Notes: generated by a model not told the origin, from the letters alone. A stretch of 64,000 bases of DNA from Neoscytalidium dimidiatum (GCA_037367355.1 CM074700.1:2790001-2854000); one strand, 5' to 3'; positions 34,959 to 46,979 are shown, counted from the first letter of the stretch. Numbers and translations: made by a program.

Positions 34959-36813
34959 ATGATCAAAGATCCCACCGACGAGCGGTCGCACCGCAAGACA
35001 CGCATTCTATCCACTGTCGCCGCCGTCGTCGTCGCTCTTGCTGCTGGGACTAATGTGAGTCGGCATCCAAGCCGCATACAGGCCTCGCCCGCCGTCTAAC
35101 CAGCTGCCAGTACGCATATTCAGCATGGGCGCCGCAATTTGCAGACAGATTGCGGCTTACTGCCACCCAGAGCAACCTCATCGTAAGCTCCGGCCAAGCG
35201 CTCCCCCCCCTCCCCCCCCACTTTGCGGACGAGTTCTGAGAGAGATAGGGTGCTGCGGGTAATATCGGCATGTATGCAACGGGAATTCCAGTGGGCATGC
35301 TCGTAGATAGCAAAGGCCCCCGTCCTGCCGCATTCCTCGGTGCTGCGCTCCTAGTGCTGGGCTACTTTCCCCTCCAGAAAGGTCGGTTCTGCGACCTGGT
35401 ATCACAATCGCCGGCGACTGACAAATACATAGCATATGACCATGGACCGGGGTATATGAGCGTGACGACAATGTCGTTTCTATCTTTCTTGACCGGTGTA
35501 GGGAGCTCTTCTGCGTCAGGGGCGGGCTTGAAGACTGCCGCGTTGAGCTGGCCGCACCATCGCGGAACCGCAACCGCGTTTCCACTTTCTGCCTTCGGCT
35601 TGAGTGCTTTCTTTTTCACCACAATTTCACGAATAGCTTTCCCCGGAGATACCTCGAGTTTCCTTCTCTTGCTTTCTTTTGCAACATTTGGCATGGTTTT
35701 TGTCGGCGCATTCTTCTTGCACATCGTTTCTAGATCAGCATCATATACGGCGCTTCCGGTTAGCGAGGGTCGATCCGAACAGCATCACCTTCATCGCACG
35801 AAATCAAGGGATAGTAATTCAAGCTCCAAGAGCTATTACGCAGAAGCAGGTAAGCATGACCGTTCATTTGTTCGTCCGCGAGATTTGCTCGAGGGCAGCT
35901 GCCGACCCATAGCTGGACAGAGAACGAGGTGCCCGATGCGCCAGATAACGAGGCGTCCGAGTCCTCCTCCCTCATTTCTGAACCCGGCGACATACCAACG
36001 AAGACTACCATAAGCCATGATGATGAACACAACTCACATCGACCAGATATTTCAGGTATTCGCATGCTCCGTACGCTGGAGTGCTGGCAGCTCTTCACTG
36101 TTCTCGGTCTATTGACTGGAATCGGTCTAATGACTATCAAGTGAGTTGACAAGATGCGTGCAGATCAGAGCCCCACATACTAACCGCACATCAGTAATAT
36201 CGGACACGATGCACAAGCTCTGTGGTCTCACTATGACGATAGTGTATCCAAGGCCTTCATTGGAGCGAAGCAGCTCGCTCAGGTTTCTATCATCTCTATC
36301 GGATCGTTCCTCGGCCGTCTCGCCTCGGGGATCGGCTCCGACGCTCTCGTCAAGAAGTTGAATATGTCACGGTTCTGGTGCCTCGTTGCATCGGCGCTCA
36401 TATTCACTCTCGCCCAGTTCACCGCGATGAGGGTCGAAAACCCCAATCATCTATGGCTGGTATCCAGCTTGACAGGGCTGGGCTACGGTGCCCTCTTTGG
36501 AGTCTTCCCGTCCATCGTTGCGGACGCCTTCGGTGTTCATGTCATGACGCAGAACTGGGGATTCATGACTCTGTCACCCGTCGTCAGCGGCAACATCTTC
36601 AACTTGTGCTACGGTAGCATCTTTGACGCTCACAGCACGCCCCTAGACGGAGGCGACCGTGAATGCACCGAGGGATTGTCGTGCTACCGCTCAGCTTATG
36701 GGATCACGCTCGTGGCCAGCGTCTTGGGCGTCTTCTTGATCTTGTGGACTATGCGCCACGAACGCGCTGTCAAGCGCAAGGAGATGGAAGAGCGGAACTC
36801 GCACAACGCTTGA
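34959..36813 (+). CDS. MCH1: Mch1-like major facilitator transporter (nodulin-like type)
   Basis: Six exons are proposed: 34959-35054, 35111-35182, 35249-35381, 35433-35849, 35921-36140 and 36195-36813, giving 518 residues. The first helix region reads YAYSAWAPQFADRL, followed by GNIGMYATGIPVGMLVDSKGPRP, the family's loop 2-3 motif. A long hydrophilic central loop with Ser and acidic residues (residues about 235-290) separates two six-helix halves. The second half contains GSFLGRLASGIGSD and GLGYGALFGVFPSIVADAFG. Family knowledge: yeast Mch1 is a monocarboxylate-transporter-like MFS protein of the vacuole membrane with no proven substrate. The acceptor of exon 5 (35920) was chosen because it restores the frame; the nearer YAG sites at 35898 and 35912 do not. 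Confidence 0.88.
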
Positions 36814-38706
36814 GCCGAATGCAACCTTGGCGGATGCAGCTCCGTCCATTAACCCGGGAGGCGTTGGTGGGTCTCGGAAGATGGGATGCCCTTTTTCGTT
36901 TAAACTTCGGCTATTGGCCCACATACCTTTGTCCTGCTTCAATATCGCGTAGACAGGTTGGCGGGAATCGGGGTTGCGGGTGGCTTTCTTCTGCGGGAGT
37001 ATACTGGAGTTGGCGCATCCTGACCACAAGTTTTCCTTTTTTTTTTTCTTGCTACCTTCATTCCGTTTCTATTCTATCTTGTGTCCATCATCAATTTCCT
37101 TACTTTCTCTAGACGGAAGATGCAGCCAGGAAAGGAGTGGCTGACGAGGGCGGCCGGTATGAAAGCAAAAAAGATCCTCCTTCCAGTTTCGGCGGTCTCT
37201 TTCTGAGACGTCCATTCTTGCATCTTCCTCCCATCCGTTCCAGAACATCAGCTTTACGCTCCTTCCCCCCCTTCCTCTGCGGGTGGCCCTGCGGTAAGAT
37301 GTCACACCAACGGAGTGTGGGAAAGCGGGGTTTGCGCGAGGGCTATTGTCCCATTGTTGACGTGTTTTCTGCTGTCGCCGATGTTGCGGCCTTTTTCTTG
37401 CCCTGTCGTGCACGCGTGGATTACGTTTTCGCCCTCTGTTTCGCAAGGCATGTGGCGTTCTGAAACAACGAGTTCAGATCTTGCTCTCTCGCTTCCGGGC
37501 AGGAGGCCAGGGAGAAGAGAGAGAGAGAAAGAGAGAGAGAGAAAGAGAGAGAGAAAGAGAAAAGGTTGCGGTGCGTGAGCAAAGGGAGGAGGGGTGCTTT
37601 GGGAGGACTGTGCGCGCGTTTCTGTCGTGCGTTGCCCGCGCCCGGATGAAGGCGAGACATCTTTGTCGCACTTCTTTCTGACAAGTCGCCCCCGGGGCGT
37701 GCCCTCTCGTACAACGCGCGCGCCCCTCAGGCTGCCCGGTCCTGTCAGACGCTGGCGGCGATAACTTGTGGGCCCACACACACGCACGCACGTACATGTC
37801 CCGCGAGCGGAAAGGGTGGGATGGAGTGGCATCGAATGTCCGTTGTGGTACCGGGCCGAGCGGTTGGGTTGGGGACGGTTGCGCGCCGTCAGCTGCGAGA
37901 TCGAGAGCGCGCGCGCCGGACCTGGGCAAGGGGCGGCGTGGGATGTGTCGTGCATGCGGCGTGGCAGGAGGGTTGCTCAGTGGAGAGGCAGGTGGCCTAT
38001 CCTCCTTTGTTCACACGTCCTGGATGCTGCGTGCTATGGCCCCATCGGCGATATCTTCCGTTTTTTCCTTTTGCGGACTTCAGCGCATGGTCGGGATTTT
38101 TACGTGTTTTGTAATGTTTTCTTGCTGCGCCGATATCCATCTGCTTCAGGAGGCCCCTCAGCTGGGGCTTCCCGAGCGGGGAGAACGGTATTTTGTGGCT
38201 TCCGAAGAGCTTGCTTCTTCAGAGATGCTACGCAGAGCGCTATGGCGCCTCTCGAGATGGTGTTTTTGCCAATTTTTTTCGGTGGATCAGTATAGACATA
38301 AGGATAAACATTGTTAGATCTCATGTTCGAGTTAAAATCTGAGTAGACATAACGATTGATCGCGATTCACTCCTTGTAGGTGCTGAGTTGGACCGGCACT
38401 CGGGTTATGTTCGTACTCGCCCGATTGATGGGAGTTTGTCTCGTCCACTAAAGTCATGTATCGCGCCCAACTCACTGAAGTTGTCGAGTACATAGGTCTA
38501 AGTTTCGCATTTAATGAGACAGGCAGGCAAATGTCTTCACTATTGCGCATGGTGTTCAGTAGAAACGGCCACTTGTGATCAATTAGATCTCTCTCCAGTT
38601 CCATTGACTTAAATTCCGACAGTCTACATATGTCTTTCCAGAAGCCCAGCGAGCCAATAAAAGATATGTAATTTTTGAGGAAACATGAAGCAGCCAGAGA
38701 TGTTCA
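36814..38706. other. Intergenic, 1.9 kb
   Basis: It contains the 3' flank of MCH1 (T run near 37036-37048), a GA microsatellite at 37511-37563, and a GC-rich stretch at 37.7-38.0 kb open in several frames. An AT-richer part follows up to IMP2. No gene is supported. Confidence 0.5.
37511..37563. repeat. GA-rich microsatellite
   Basis: An imperfect (GA)n tract of about 50 bases with periodic AAA interruptions. Confidence 0.9.
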
Positions 38707-39559
38707 ATGGACGAAGTTGGGAGTGGCTCCACGATGTCGTCCCCGGGAACGCACGGATCGGGTCCACTAAGCGGTCAACAACCTCTCGTCTCCACGTCAA
38801 CTCTCTCCCACCCCTCTCCACCGACACCATCCAACACCCACCATTACCATCTGGCCACGCTCCCAACACCCCCCTCCATCAGCCACGCGCCCTCAATGGC
38901 GCCGTCCCTCATCTCGCGGCTCCGGCCGTACGCGCGCCCGGCGCTCCGGTACGGCTACTACACGGCGGTCGGGCTGGCGGCGCTCTCGTTCACGCGCAGC
39001 AACGTGGTCGAGGTGACGGGCGTGGAGGGCAAATCGATGGCGCCGACGCTGTCGCCGCGCTACGACGAGGCCGGCGAGATGGACCGCCTGCTGTTCAACC
39101 GCTTGGTGCCGCCCCAGCTGCTGCGGCGCGGCGACATCGTCAGCTTCTGGGCGCCCCACCGGCCCGAGCAGCTCAGTGTCAAGCGCGTCGTTGCCTTGCC
39201 GGGCGATACCGTCATCACCAGGGGTAGGTACCCCTTTAAGAAGGTCTACGTGCCTCATAACCACGTCTGGGTTGAAGGCGACAACTGGAGGCAGACGGTG
39301 GATAGCAACGACTTTGGGCCGGTAAGCGCTGAGCCTCCTCTGGTTGATCTGATGAGAAATACCAGAACAGAATTTGAGCTGATGAACACTGTTCTGGATG
39401 CAGATTCCTATGGGCCTGATAAACGGTCGTGCTGAATATATCGTCTGGCCTCCTAATCGAATGGGACCGGTGCCGGACCCGAAGGTCGAGTTTAAGACGT
39501 ATTCGAAAGTCATCCCGGCAAAATTCCCCTCGCAAATTCCACGGGAATATACTGACTGA
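38707..39559 (+). CDS. IMP2: Imp2, mitochondrial inner membrane protease subunit 2
   Basis: Exons 38707-39321 and 39404-39559 give 256 residues from the first ATG. The S26 signal peptidase signature is complete. The catalytic Ser lies in GKSMAPTL (residue 110) and the catalytic Lys in VKRVVALPGD (residue 159). The box GDNWRQTVDSNDFGP, whose last Pro codon ends exon 1, continues in exon 2 as IPMGLINGRAEYIVWPP. One hydrophobic helix precedes the Ser. Family knowledge: Imp1 and Imp2 form the inner membrane peptidase that removes sorting signals in the intermembrane space. The start is uncertain. The ATG at 38734 has an A at -3, and the ATG at 38896 gives a 193-residue protein closer to the usual family size. 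The extra 63 residues are Ser/Pro/His-rich. Confidence 0.92.
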
Positions 39560-40175
39560 AGGTACGACTGCCGACATGCTGCCCTCAGCTCTGTATGCCG
39601 CACTGGAATACGTGTGTGCAGCTTCAAACATCAGACCGATCTATGCTTGACCATGAAGAAGATGTGCGCTGTGCTAGTCAGAAGATGAATTCGTCTGTGC
39701 CAACTCTTTTACATCGGTCCTACCATGCCAGGAGAATTGGCTCTCGCGAGCTGTCAATGAGCTTGCGCGTAGTCTCCTCAAGGACTATAATTAGCCTCTT
39801 GGTCCACGCCAATAGATGCGTATATGGACGCTCTTGGAAACGACTAACGACTAAAGCGTTCATTCAACGTGATTGTTTATGATGCCCGTGAGGTATGTAT
39901 CATATTTTACGCTCGAACTTCATCCAACATCCAATACAACATGATGAAGCAAACGAAATTAGAACCCGTGTCCGCTGAGATCACTAAACCCGTGCGGAAA
40001 ACAACGGCTCCCTCTTCTGAACGTTGTTCCTCTAACTTAGACTTCTCCGCTATCGCTCATCATTATGAACGTGCAGTAGCTAACACGGGTACCAGATCAC
40101 TGTCCATACTGGGCATTAAGCCGAAAGCAAGAAAAAGGGGCTTAGAAATGCCAGAAAGTCATAAATGGGCAGAAT
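39560..40175. other. Convergent intergenic, 0.6 kb
   Basis: It holds the 3' ends of IMP2 (plus strand) and the tartrate dehydrogenase-like gene (minus strand). The sequence is AT-rich, with short frames only. Nothing else was seen. Confidence 0.55.
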
Positions 40176-41344
40176 TTAATTCTTACCAATCTTCTCAATC
40201 TCCGCGCATACAGCATTGGTGACTCCTTTTGTGTTTGCCGAACCTCCCAGATCCTTGGTCCTGACGCCTGCCCCGGTCACGTTCTCGATGGCCTTCATGA
40301 GATTGTCGGCCGCAGATTCCTGGCCTAGCCATCTGACCATCTCGGCAGCACTCCAGAACGCACCGACGGGATTAGCGATTCCCTTCCCAGCAATGTCAGG
40401 AGCGCTGCCGTGGATGGGCTCAAACATGCTGGGGTTCTTCCTTGTAGGATCGAGGTTACTGGAGGGAGCAATTCCTATGCTTCCTGATAGGGCTGCCGCC
40501 AGGTCGGTCAAAATGTCGGCATGCAGGTTTGTGGCCACGATGGTGTCTAACGACTTGGGATGCAATACCATGCGGACGGTCATGGCGTCGACGAGCATCT
40601 TGTCCGTCTCAACATCGGGATACTCCTTCTTAATCTCGTAGAAGATCTTGTCCCAGAGCACCATGCCGTGTCTCTGAGCATTGCTCTTGGTGACCATGGT
40701 GAGCTTCTTACGAGGGCGGCTCCGGGCGGTCTCAAAGGCGAAGCGGAAGATGCGTTCGAGGCCGACCTGGGTGAAGATGGAAACCTCGGTGGCGATGGCG
40801 TGACCAGAGTGCTCGTGGGAGGTGCCACCCTGACCGGAATACTCGCCCTCGCTGTTCTCGCGAACAAAAACCCAATCGAGGTCTTCTCGCTTGCAGTCGG
40901 CCAGGGGCGAGGACGTGCCAGGCAGGATGCGGTTCGGCCTCAGGTTGACATACTGATTCAGGGCTTTGCGGATGGGCAGAATAAGGTTCCAGAGCGAGAT
41001 GTGGTCGGGCACATCTGAGATAGTCGGTCAGCATGAATCACGCTTTGGTGGACGTATGTATGCAGGTAAATGCACGCACCGGGAGAACCGACAGCACCGA
41101 AGTAGATGGCATCGTATTTCTTGAGCTGCTCGAGCCCGTCGTCAGGCATGTACCAGCCGCGCTTCAGGTAGTTCTCGCTGCTCCAGTCGAGCTCGGTGAA
41201 GTCGAAGTGGAAGGAACCGTGCACTTGGGCAAGCTTCTGCAGCACCTGCACGGCCGCCTCGGTGATCTCCGTGCCGATGCCGTCACCTGGGATGGACGCG
41301 ATGCGGTAGAGGCGTTCGGTCTGGGCGACGTGGCTGGGGGACAT
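40176..41344 (-). CDS. Tartrate / D-malate dehydrogenase-type decarboxylating enzyme
   Basis: Exons 41344-41080 and 41014-40176 (minus strand) give 367 residues, the normal family size. It belongs to the isocitrate/isopropylmalate dehydrogenase superfamily: IASIPGDGIGTEIT near the N-terminus, FGAVGSP, the substrate loop RENSEGEYSGQGG, KSNAQRHGMVLWDKIF with the catalytic Lys region, the metal-binding Asp in HADILTDLAAAL, and the NAD site HGSAPDIAGKGIANP. The combination with NLRP and the GEYSGQGG loop fits the tartrate dehydrogenase/D-malate dehydrogenase branch (TtuC/DmlA-like) better than Leu2. The likely reaction is NAD-dependent oxidation and decarboxylation of tartrate or D-malate in the cytosol; the exact substrate cannot be read from the sequence. 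No targeting peptide is visible from the chosen start. An upstream in-frame stretch exists but lacks conserved features. Confidence 0.88.
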
Positions 41345-41967
41345 GGCGATTGATCGATTGATTGATTGATTAAAGGGCTTGCACGCAAAACACAGGGGAG
41401 ATTGCGATGTGGGCTTTGGCAGTCGCAGCGGCAACTGGCAGCTGTCTATTTATGACATGCGGAGAATGGGCGATCTCGCAGCTCGTCCTCACCCCAACTT
41501 TGAGCCGACGGCGGGGAAAGATGCGGCTTAAAGATGTGCCGCCATGCGCTGGTCCAGCCGCTTCTTCAATGTGCCGGCGTATCTATAACGTGCATAAGAA
41601 GCGGCGGGAGTGCCCACTTCAGCGTCTGGAGAATGGGAGTTGCGGGCAGTGGCCGTCAACGGGAGGCACGAGGAGAGCGAGCCACCGCGCGTCGGGGATC
41701 AGCGGGTGCGCTTGTTTCGAAGGTGTGATGTGTGATGCTCGCGCCCCGCGTCATGCCGCCCCACCAAGGTCCCGTTCACCGCCATAGCTCAGGGCAGGCC
41801 CGAGGGGCTAAGCCCGCGTCTGGACTGTAGACACATCGCCCCTCCCTGAATCTTAACCGGCTACTTACCTGCTGCTCGACCCGCACGAACTGCCTCTCTC
41901 TTCTCCACTGCATCTTGCTCATCCTCCCCCACCACCACTCACTTCCAATTGCACCACCACCGCCACC
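41345..41967. promoter_or_regulatory. Divergent promoter, tartrate dehydrogenase-like gene and GLTP gene
   Basis: 623 bases lie between opposing start codons. A GATTGATTGATTGATTAA run lies just upstream of the minus-strand start (about 41351-41372). A C/T-rich leader with the strong start context GCCACCATG precedes the GLTP gene. Confidence 0.6.
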
Positions 41968-42879
41968 ATGACCTTCTTCGACACCATCCAGAAGTCCTTC
42001 GTCGACGTCCCCGTTGACGCCGCCAACGACAATGCCATTCACACCTCCGAGTTCCTCGATGCCGCCGAGTCTCTGACCACCCTCTTCGGTACGCCCCTCT
42101 CCTGAGTGCTGCTCTTGCCTGGACCAACTGCAGCAACCCATCTGCTCTCAGTTCAGTATCTTGCTAACACCATGCTTTCTCCGCAGACGTTCTGGGCTCC
42201 GCTGCCTTCAAGCCCGTCAAGTCCGATATCAACGGCAACATCACCGTACGCATACCCCGCCATACTGCATAAATTGGAGAGTACACACACACAGAGAGAG
42301 AGAGAGGAGAAGCACGGTGGCTAACACCGTCTGCCCCGTAGAAACTCCGCAACCGCCAGGTCGAGAAGCCCGGCGAGAGCGAGACGCTGCAGCTTCTCGT
42401 CATCAACGAGATCAAGGAGAAGAAGCACACCGCCGCCGAGGGCCTCCTGTGGCTGACCCGGTAAGTCCACCCCCCGTCCACCTCTTACACTCCCCTAACT
42501 CCCCTTCCTACCCTTCCTACCCCGCTCTCGGTCACACCATCGCGCACAGTTACCCCGCGCTAACGAACTGCGTCCGACCTTCAGTGGCCTCGACTTCACC
42601 GCGCAGGCCCTGCGCGAGAACATCAAGAACCCGTCGCAGGAGCTGTCCGACTCGTTCCGCGCCGCCTACGGCAACACCCTCAAGCCGCACCACTCGTTCG
42701 TCATCAAGCCCATCTTCAGCGCCGCCATGAGCGCCACCCCTTACCGCAAGGACTTCTACGCCAAGCTGGGCGACGACGAGGCCAAGGTCCAGCAGCAGCT
42801 CGAGCAGTGGTTGTCCGCCCTCGAGCGCCAGGTCGCCATCATCAAGGCCTTCCAGGAGAAGAAGGAGGCCAAGTGGTAA
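41968..42879 (+). CDS. Glycolipid transfer protein (GLTP / HET-C2 type)
   Basis: Exons 41968-42088, 42187-42245, 42342-42460 and 42585-42879 give 197 residues, close to the usual GLTP size. The lipid-headgroup residues of the family are present: Asp54, Asn58 and Lys61 in KSDINGNITK, Trp97 in GLLWLTRGLDF and His136 in KPHHSF. They match human Asp48, Asn52, Lys55, Trp96 and His140 in order and spacing. Family knowledge: GLTPs shuttle glycosphingolipids between membranes in the cytosol. In Podospora the homologue HET-C2 also takes part in vegetative incompatibility; whether this copy does is unknown. Intron 3 carries a CA/GA dinucleotide run near 42284-42309. The start context GCCACCATG is near ideal. 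Confidence 0.95.
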
Positions 42880-43418
42880 ACTTGGTAGCAATTCACGCAA
42901 TTTTTCAAAGGGAATATTAGGGAATATTGGGAGCGTATGACACTGCGGCGCCTCTTTGCGCGCGCATTCATGGGAATGAGTATACAGCATCGTCGGTAAA
43001 TGCCCATACCGATGATTGCATTCATGGCTGCTATGTAGCGGATAGAGTTGAAACTGCATCCAGCAATACATGCATGGGACTATCAACACTGGTTATTCCC
43101 AATCGTGCTTTTGTGAACCTGCGGTCTGAGATTTCGACAATGCTGATCACAGGCCCACTCGCCGTTCCTGAAGATCACCTCGTCTGCAATCTAATTCCGT
43201 GCATGAATCCCATTGATGCCCATATCTTCGGAACGATGAGCCCGTGGTCCACGGGGAAGACTCAGGAGTAATTATCGAGGTACTGGATTATCCTTGTTTT
43301 GGTTGCTGCAGCTGTGATAAAGCAGCGGGTATCTTAAGGCCAGTGTGGAACCACACAACGTACAGAGCGAATTCTTCTCAGCGAATACGCAACCATATAG
43401 TTTCCCAGCTCATGAACT
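42880..43418. other. Convergent intergenic, 0.5 kb
   Basis: It holds the 3' ends of the GLTP gene and EAF7. Nothing else was seen. Confidence 0.55.
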
Positions 43419-44720
43419 TCACTTTTTCCGAGTACTGGCCCTCTTGCCGGTACCGCCACCACCTTTCGCCGCCGCCGTCCTCCTCCCGCTGCGCGCCGCC
43501 CTGGCGCCGTCCTTCGCCGGCGGCGTCTCGCCCTCTTCTTCATCCTCCTCGCTGCTCTCCTCTTCCTCTTCATCCTCCTCGTCCTCTTCCGGCTCGGCCG
43601 ACTGTGCCTTCGCGTTGCGGCCCTTCCTGCTGCGAGCCGCCGCCGCCGCCGCCCCTCTCATGCCGCCTTTCGCGCCTCCAGCCCCCTTCGCCCTGCCACC
43701 GGCCGGCGAACCAACGTTCGAGCGCGCATCATCGGTGTCCACCTGCTCGGCCTCCTGCGGCGGCTCGATGGACGTGGGCGGCGGGTCGCCAATCTTGGGC
43801 AGGAGCTCCGGACAAGCGGGCGGGCTCTCGCTGCGCCTGTTTTCGCTCTTGCTGCCATCGCCCTTCGCGACGATGACGCGCGGCGACAGCTTCCTCCTCC
43901 CGCGCACGCTCCTCTCCGGCCCGTCGCCGTCCTCGGTCGCGCCGCCGCCGTCCCCCCCAGCGGGAGTGCCACCTCCACCTGCTGTTGCCGAGGCGCCACC
44001 ACTGCCGCTGCCCGCAGCCCCGCCCGGCGCCGCTATCCTCCGATCCCACATCATCTGCGCGAACTCGTCCTCCGGCAGCCGGAACCACGGGCCATCCTCG
44101 CCGTCGCCGCCGCCGCCGTCGTCCTCATCCTCCCCGCCGTCCTCGTCGCCCGCCTCCCCCATCTCCGTGTCGCCGTCCTCATCGGCCCCGCCCCGCTTCT
44201 TCACGCCGCCCTTCGTCGCCGTCGCGTACGCGCGGTCCGCAACGTCTGGCCAGCCCGCCAGGGCGTGCGCGTTCTCGCGCTCGTCGAGGGCCTCGAGGTC
44301 GTAGAGCTCGCCGAGCTTCTTCCAGATGCCGGGGATGCGGGTGTGGTGCTGGTGGTTGAGGAGGACGGTCTGGGGTGGGGCTGCAGCGTTATTGCTATTG
44401 TTGTTATTGTTATTGCTGCTGCTGTCGCGCGATGCAACCATCTGGTAGCTGAAGCCTTCGCGGCTCATGGACGACGCGATCTGGATCATGTGCATGTGCT
44501 TGTGCACGCCGGTGGGCTTCCAGCGGATCAGGTTCTTGAAGAGCGACGTCTCTTGGTCGTCGGTCCATGGGTCGTTGAGGATATCGGGCGTGGGGCCGGT
44601 GGCGGTCGTCATGGGGTGGGAGGTTATCGCTGGCGGGAGCTCTTTGGTCGGTGTTTTGGAGGGTGTAGACGCGTGCGGGGTGGCTGCGGTGGACGGTTTG
44701 GCGCGCTTTTTGGGGGGCAT
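43419..44720 (-). CDS. EAF7: Eaf7, NuA4 histone acetyltransferase complex subunit
   Basis: A single exon gives 433 residues from MPPKKRAKP. The Eaf7/MRGBP domain is at about residues 50-165: [18 protein letters not shown], then [13 protein letters not shown], and after a poly-Asn insert the run [24 protein letters not shown]. The remainder is low complexity, with an acidic Asp/Glu/Gly region (about 190-220), Gly/Ala stretches, then Arg/Lys-rich and Glu-rich segments, ending in basic residues. Family knowledge: Eaf7 binds Eaf3 and Eaf5 in the NuA4 subcomplex that targets acetylation of H4 and H2A.Z. The frame is open upstream to an ATG at 44855, but that 45-residue extension is rejected because family members begin at MPPKK. 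Confidence 0.9.
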   Translation of the reverse strand: MPPKKRAKPSTAATPHASTPSKTPTKELPPAITSHPMTTATGPTPDILNDPWTDDQETSLFKNLIRWKPTGVHKHMHMIQIASSMSREGFSYQMVASRDSSSNNNNNNSNNAAAPPQTVLLNHQHHTRIPGIWKKLGELYDLEALDERENAHALAGWPDVADRAYATATKGGVKKRGGADEDGDTEMGEAGDEDGGEDEDDGGGGDGEDGPWFRLPEDEFAQMMWDRRIAAPGGAAGSGSGGASATAGGGGTPAGGDGGGATEDGDGPERSVRGRRKLSPRVIVAKGDGSKSENRRSESPPACPELLPKIGDPPPTSIEPPQEAEQVDTDDARSNVGSPAGGRAKGAGGAKGGMRGAAAAAARSRKGRNAKAQSAEPEEDEEDEEEEESSEEDEEEGETPPAKDGARAARSGRRTAAAKGGGGTGKRASTRKK

Positions 44721-46552
44721 GGTGGAGGGTGCGTGGGCGGTTCCCAAGTAGGTGCTATTACTTGGCCAGTGGGGAGGAGATCTCTGAAGCCAATTGAAGC
44801 GGCGAATGGATGTGGCGAATGCGAAGAGTGCTGTGCGGAAGCTTGATGCTTGCAATTTTGGATGTTGACGCGAAGAGGTGACAGCTCTCCCGCCGCTATA
44901 GGGCTGAGTCGGCCCGCCCGGCGCGTCAAAACGCCGACGCCGATCGTGCCAGGCACCAGCTGTTCCTCATCCACTTTCATCATCATCCTCACTTTCCGCT
45001 TCCTACTTTTGCTTCATCTTTGTCCGATTGTTACAGAGAAGAGAGCATCTGATTTGTGGGTATACGGTGCAACACAGACTCCAGCTGGGACACAGCAGCA
45101 ATGGAATCCTTATCTCGTCACCTACAATACTGACGCTTTGAGCCTCTTGCCCCGCACTTTATTGCGCGAAGAGATGTTGCGCCTTGAGAAAATCTGTCGT
45201 AACAACATTCTGGCGCTTTTCCCCAGCAAGGTTCTGGCAGACCCCGTGCTGCGGTTAATATTCTCATCTGCGCCTCACTACCACGTGGGCAATACTTTGA
45301 ACGGGATTAGTCGACTCTTTGTCTACATACGATGACTGACCGCCTACTAGCTACGCCAGACTTCAGCAGTTAGTCGTCGATTAACAGTGGACACACGGTC
45401 TGAACAGTGAACTAAAAATCAACAGACTCAGGGTGTCAGTAACTTTTTCTTTGTTTGTACTCAACAAGCGATGCACCGGAGAGGGGTAGTTACTTGTACA
45501 ATATTGCACCCCTTACCTTTCGATGCGCGCATGGCAATCCCAATAATACGGCGAGATTGAAAGGTTTTACGAAAGCCGTATATAGGAAGACCTAAGTGGA
45601 TCTTGTCAAAGGTGCAACCCGTCATTCATTACGACGAAAGCTATCACGGAGCAAAGGTGAAGTTATCGCCTCAAAGCCTCCCGCATGGGAATCCCCTGTC
45701 AAGAATGTGCAGCTTCGTGCGGGCGGAGAGGAGACAGAACGTTTGACGTGGCTTGCCTTGTCGACTCAAACGGCGTAGATCCGCATTTCGTGGGGAAATC
45801 CCGCATGGCACGCCTCATGGGCGAGGGTGGGCGAGAACAAATGTCAGCATTACTCGTCGGAAGACGGCAGTGCCGTCTGAACACGCTTTACAACCAAGCA
45901 ACTCGACCTGCCACAAACGGCTATTAGCGTGAAGCCAATCGTCAGCCGCCTCCGCAAATCTGTCTCGCCTATAAACTTTTTCGAGATCTGGCGCCGGATA
46001 GTAGTTTCGACATTGCGCCAGCTGTATAGTGACATCCGCAGGGTTCCGCAGCGCTGCCTTACCAAGACTGTCACGGAGCGCGCGAGGACCATGCCGCGGC
46101 GCATTCCTGATTCGAGAGAGTCGCCGGCACGGCTAATATGGGCCACTGACTCGACAACAGAGCATCGCAGCGTCGTCCCTGAGTTATTCATGCGCAAGTC
46201 ACTGTCAGACCATCTCGCCGTTTGACGTTTTGCGGAGGCGCTTGCATGGGCGCCATTCCCGATAGGTACGTTGGAGTTCGTATGCACGAACCTGAGGATG
46301 GTCGTCGAAACAGGGACGTCTGTTTTGCAAACGACTGCCGAGCCTTGGCTGCCATCATCGCCCTATACCGGTACCTGACAGGTTGTTTTACATACCGCGG
46401 GGTCGAAAGATTCCGGTGGGATGGGACGTCACCGGTAGCCCTATAAGTACCTAGTGTGTTGCACCCTGCATATTGTATAGCATCGCCAGCCGCCCAGGAA
46501 ACTCACCAACTACTTCACGAATTCATCCTACAATCAGCGCATATCCGCAACC
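44721..46552. other. Intergenic, 1.8 kb, between EAF7 and the secreted protein gene
   Basis: The EAF7 promoter lies at the left. From about 45.0 to 46.4 kb there are only short frames (up to 161 codons at 44850-45335) without recognisable products. The right end contains the TATA-like site listed separately and a short leader. Confidence 0.5.
46442..46447 (+). promoter_or_regulatory. TATA-like box of the small secreted protein gene
   Basis: TATAAG lies 111 bases before the start codon at 46553, in the context CCCTATAAGTACC. The position fits a short leader. Confidence 0.5.
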
Positions 46553-46979
46553 ATGAAGATCGTTGCCTCAGCCGCTCTTGCCCTCCTGGCCACCTCCGTC
46601 TCGGCCGCCACCTACCAAGACTTCCCCGCTGGTGGCCTCTCCTGCCCCACCGCGGACGGTACCCAGTCCTCGACCCTCGCCGAGCTTAAGGCTGCTGCCG
46701 ATGGAGTTGTCGGCACCGAGCCTATCGAGACCTCCGCCTCCAACCGGGCTTCGGGCAAGTGCAGCACCCTGAGTGGCGTTCCCCTTTACGAGGTATGTTT
46801 TTTGAGTAAAACCAAAGTTGATCGGCGCAACACTAACATGCCATGTGTTGCAGACCGGTATTGGCGAAGCCTCCATTGGCGTGGCGTACGACCAGAGCAA
46901 GGACACTTTCTACTTCTGCTTCGGCCAGGGATACGACCAGAACGGCGATGGGTACCCCGATGGCTGCACCGAGCAGTAG
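46553..46979 (+). CDS. Small secreted four-cysteine protein, function unknown
   Basis: Exons 46553-46792 and 46854-46979 give 121 residues. A clear signal peptide (residues 1-18: charged Lys2, hydrophobic core, ends SVSA) predicts secretion. The mature part has four Cys (31, 70, 102, 118), enough for two disulfides. Near the end, DQNGDGYPDG (residues 108-117) resembles a DxNxDGxxD calcium-binding loop as in dockerin or thrombospondin type-3 repeats. I do not recognise a family. Size, secretion and Cys content fit a secreted effector or a small extracellular enzyme, but this is inference. The gene has its own TATA-like promoter and converges with the NmrA-like gene 309 bases away. Confidence 0.82.

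Noticed and set aside
35270..36013. 247-codon frame as a separate gene
   Set aside because: It is MCH1 exons 3-4 read through introns; the frame after 35849 is wrong.
38893..39627. 244-codon minus-strand frame opposite IMP2
   Set aside because: Shadow of the GC-rich IMP2 coding strand; no domain.
43345..44304. 319-codon frame on the plus strand opposite EAF7
   Set aside because: Ser/Pro/Ala low complexity created by the complement of the Glu/Asp/Gly-rich EAF7 tail.
44721..44855. 45-residue N-terminal extension of EAF7 with a mitochondrial look
   Set aside because: Family members start at MPPKK, and the extension lies in the promoter; a nuclear protein needs no such signal.
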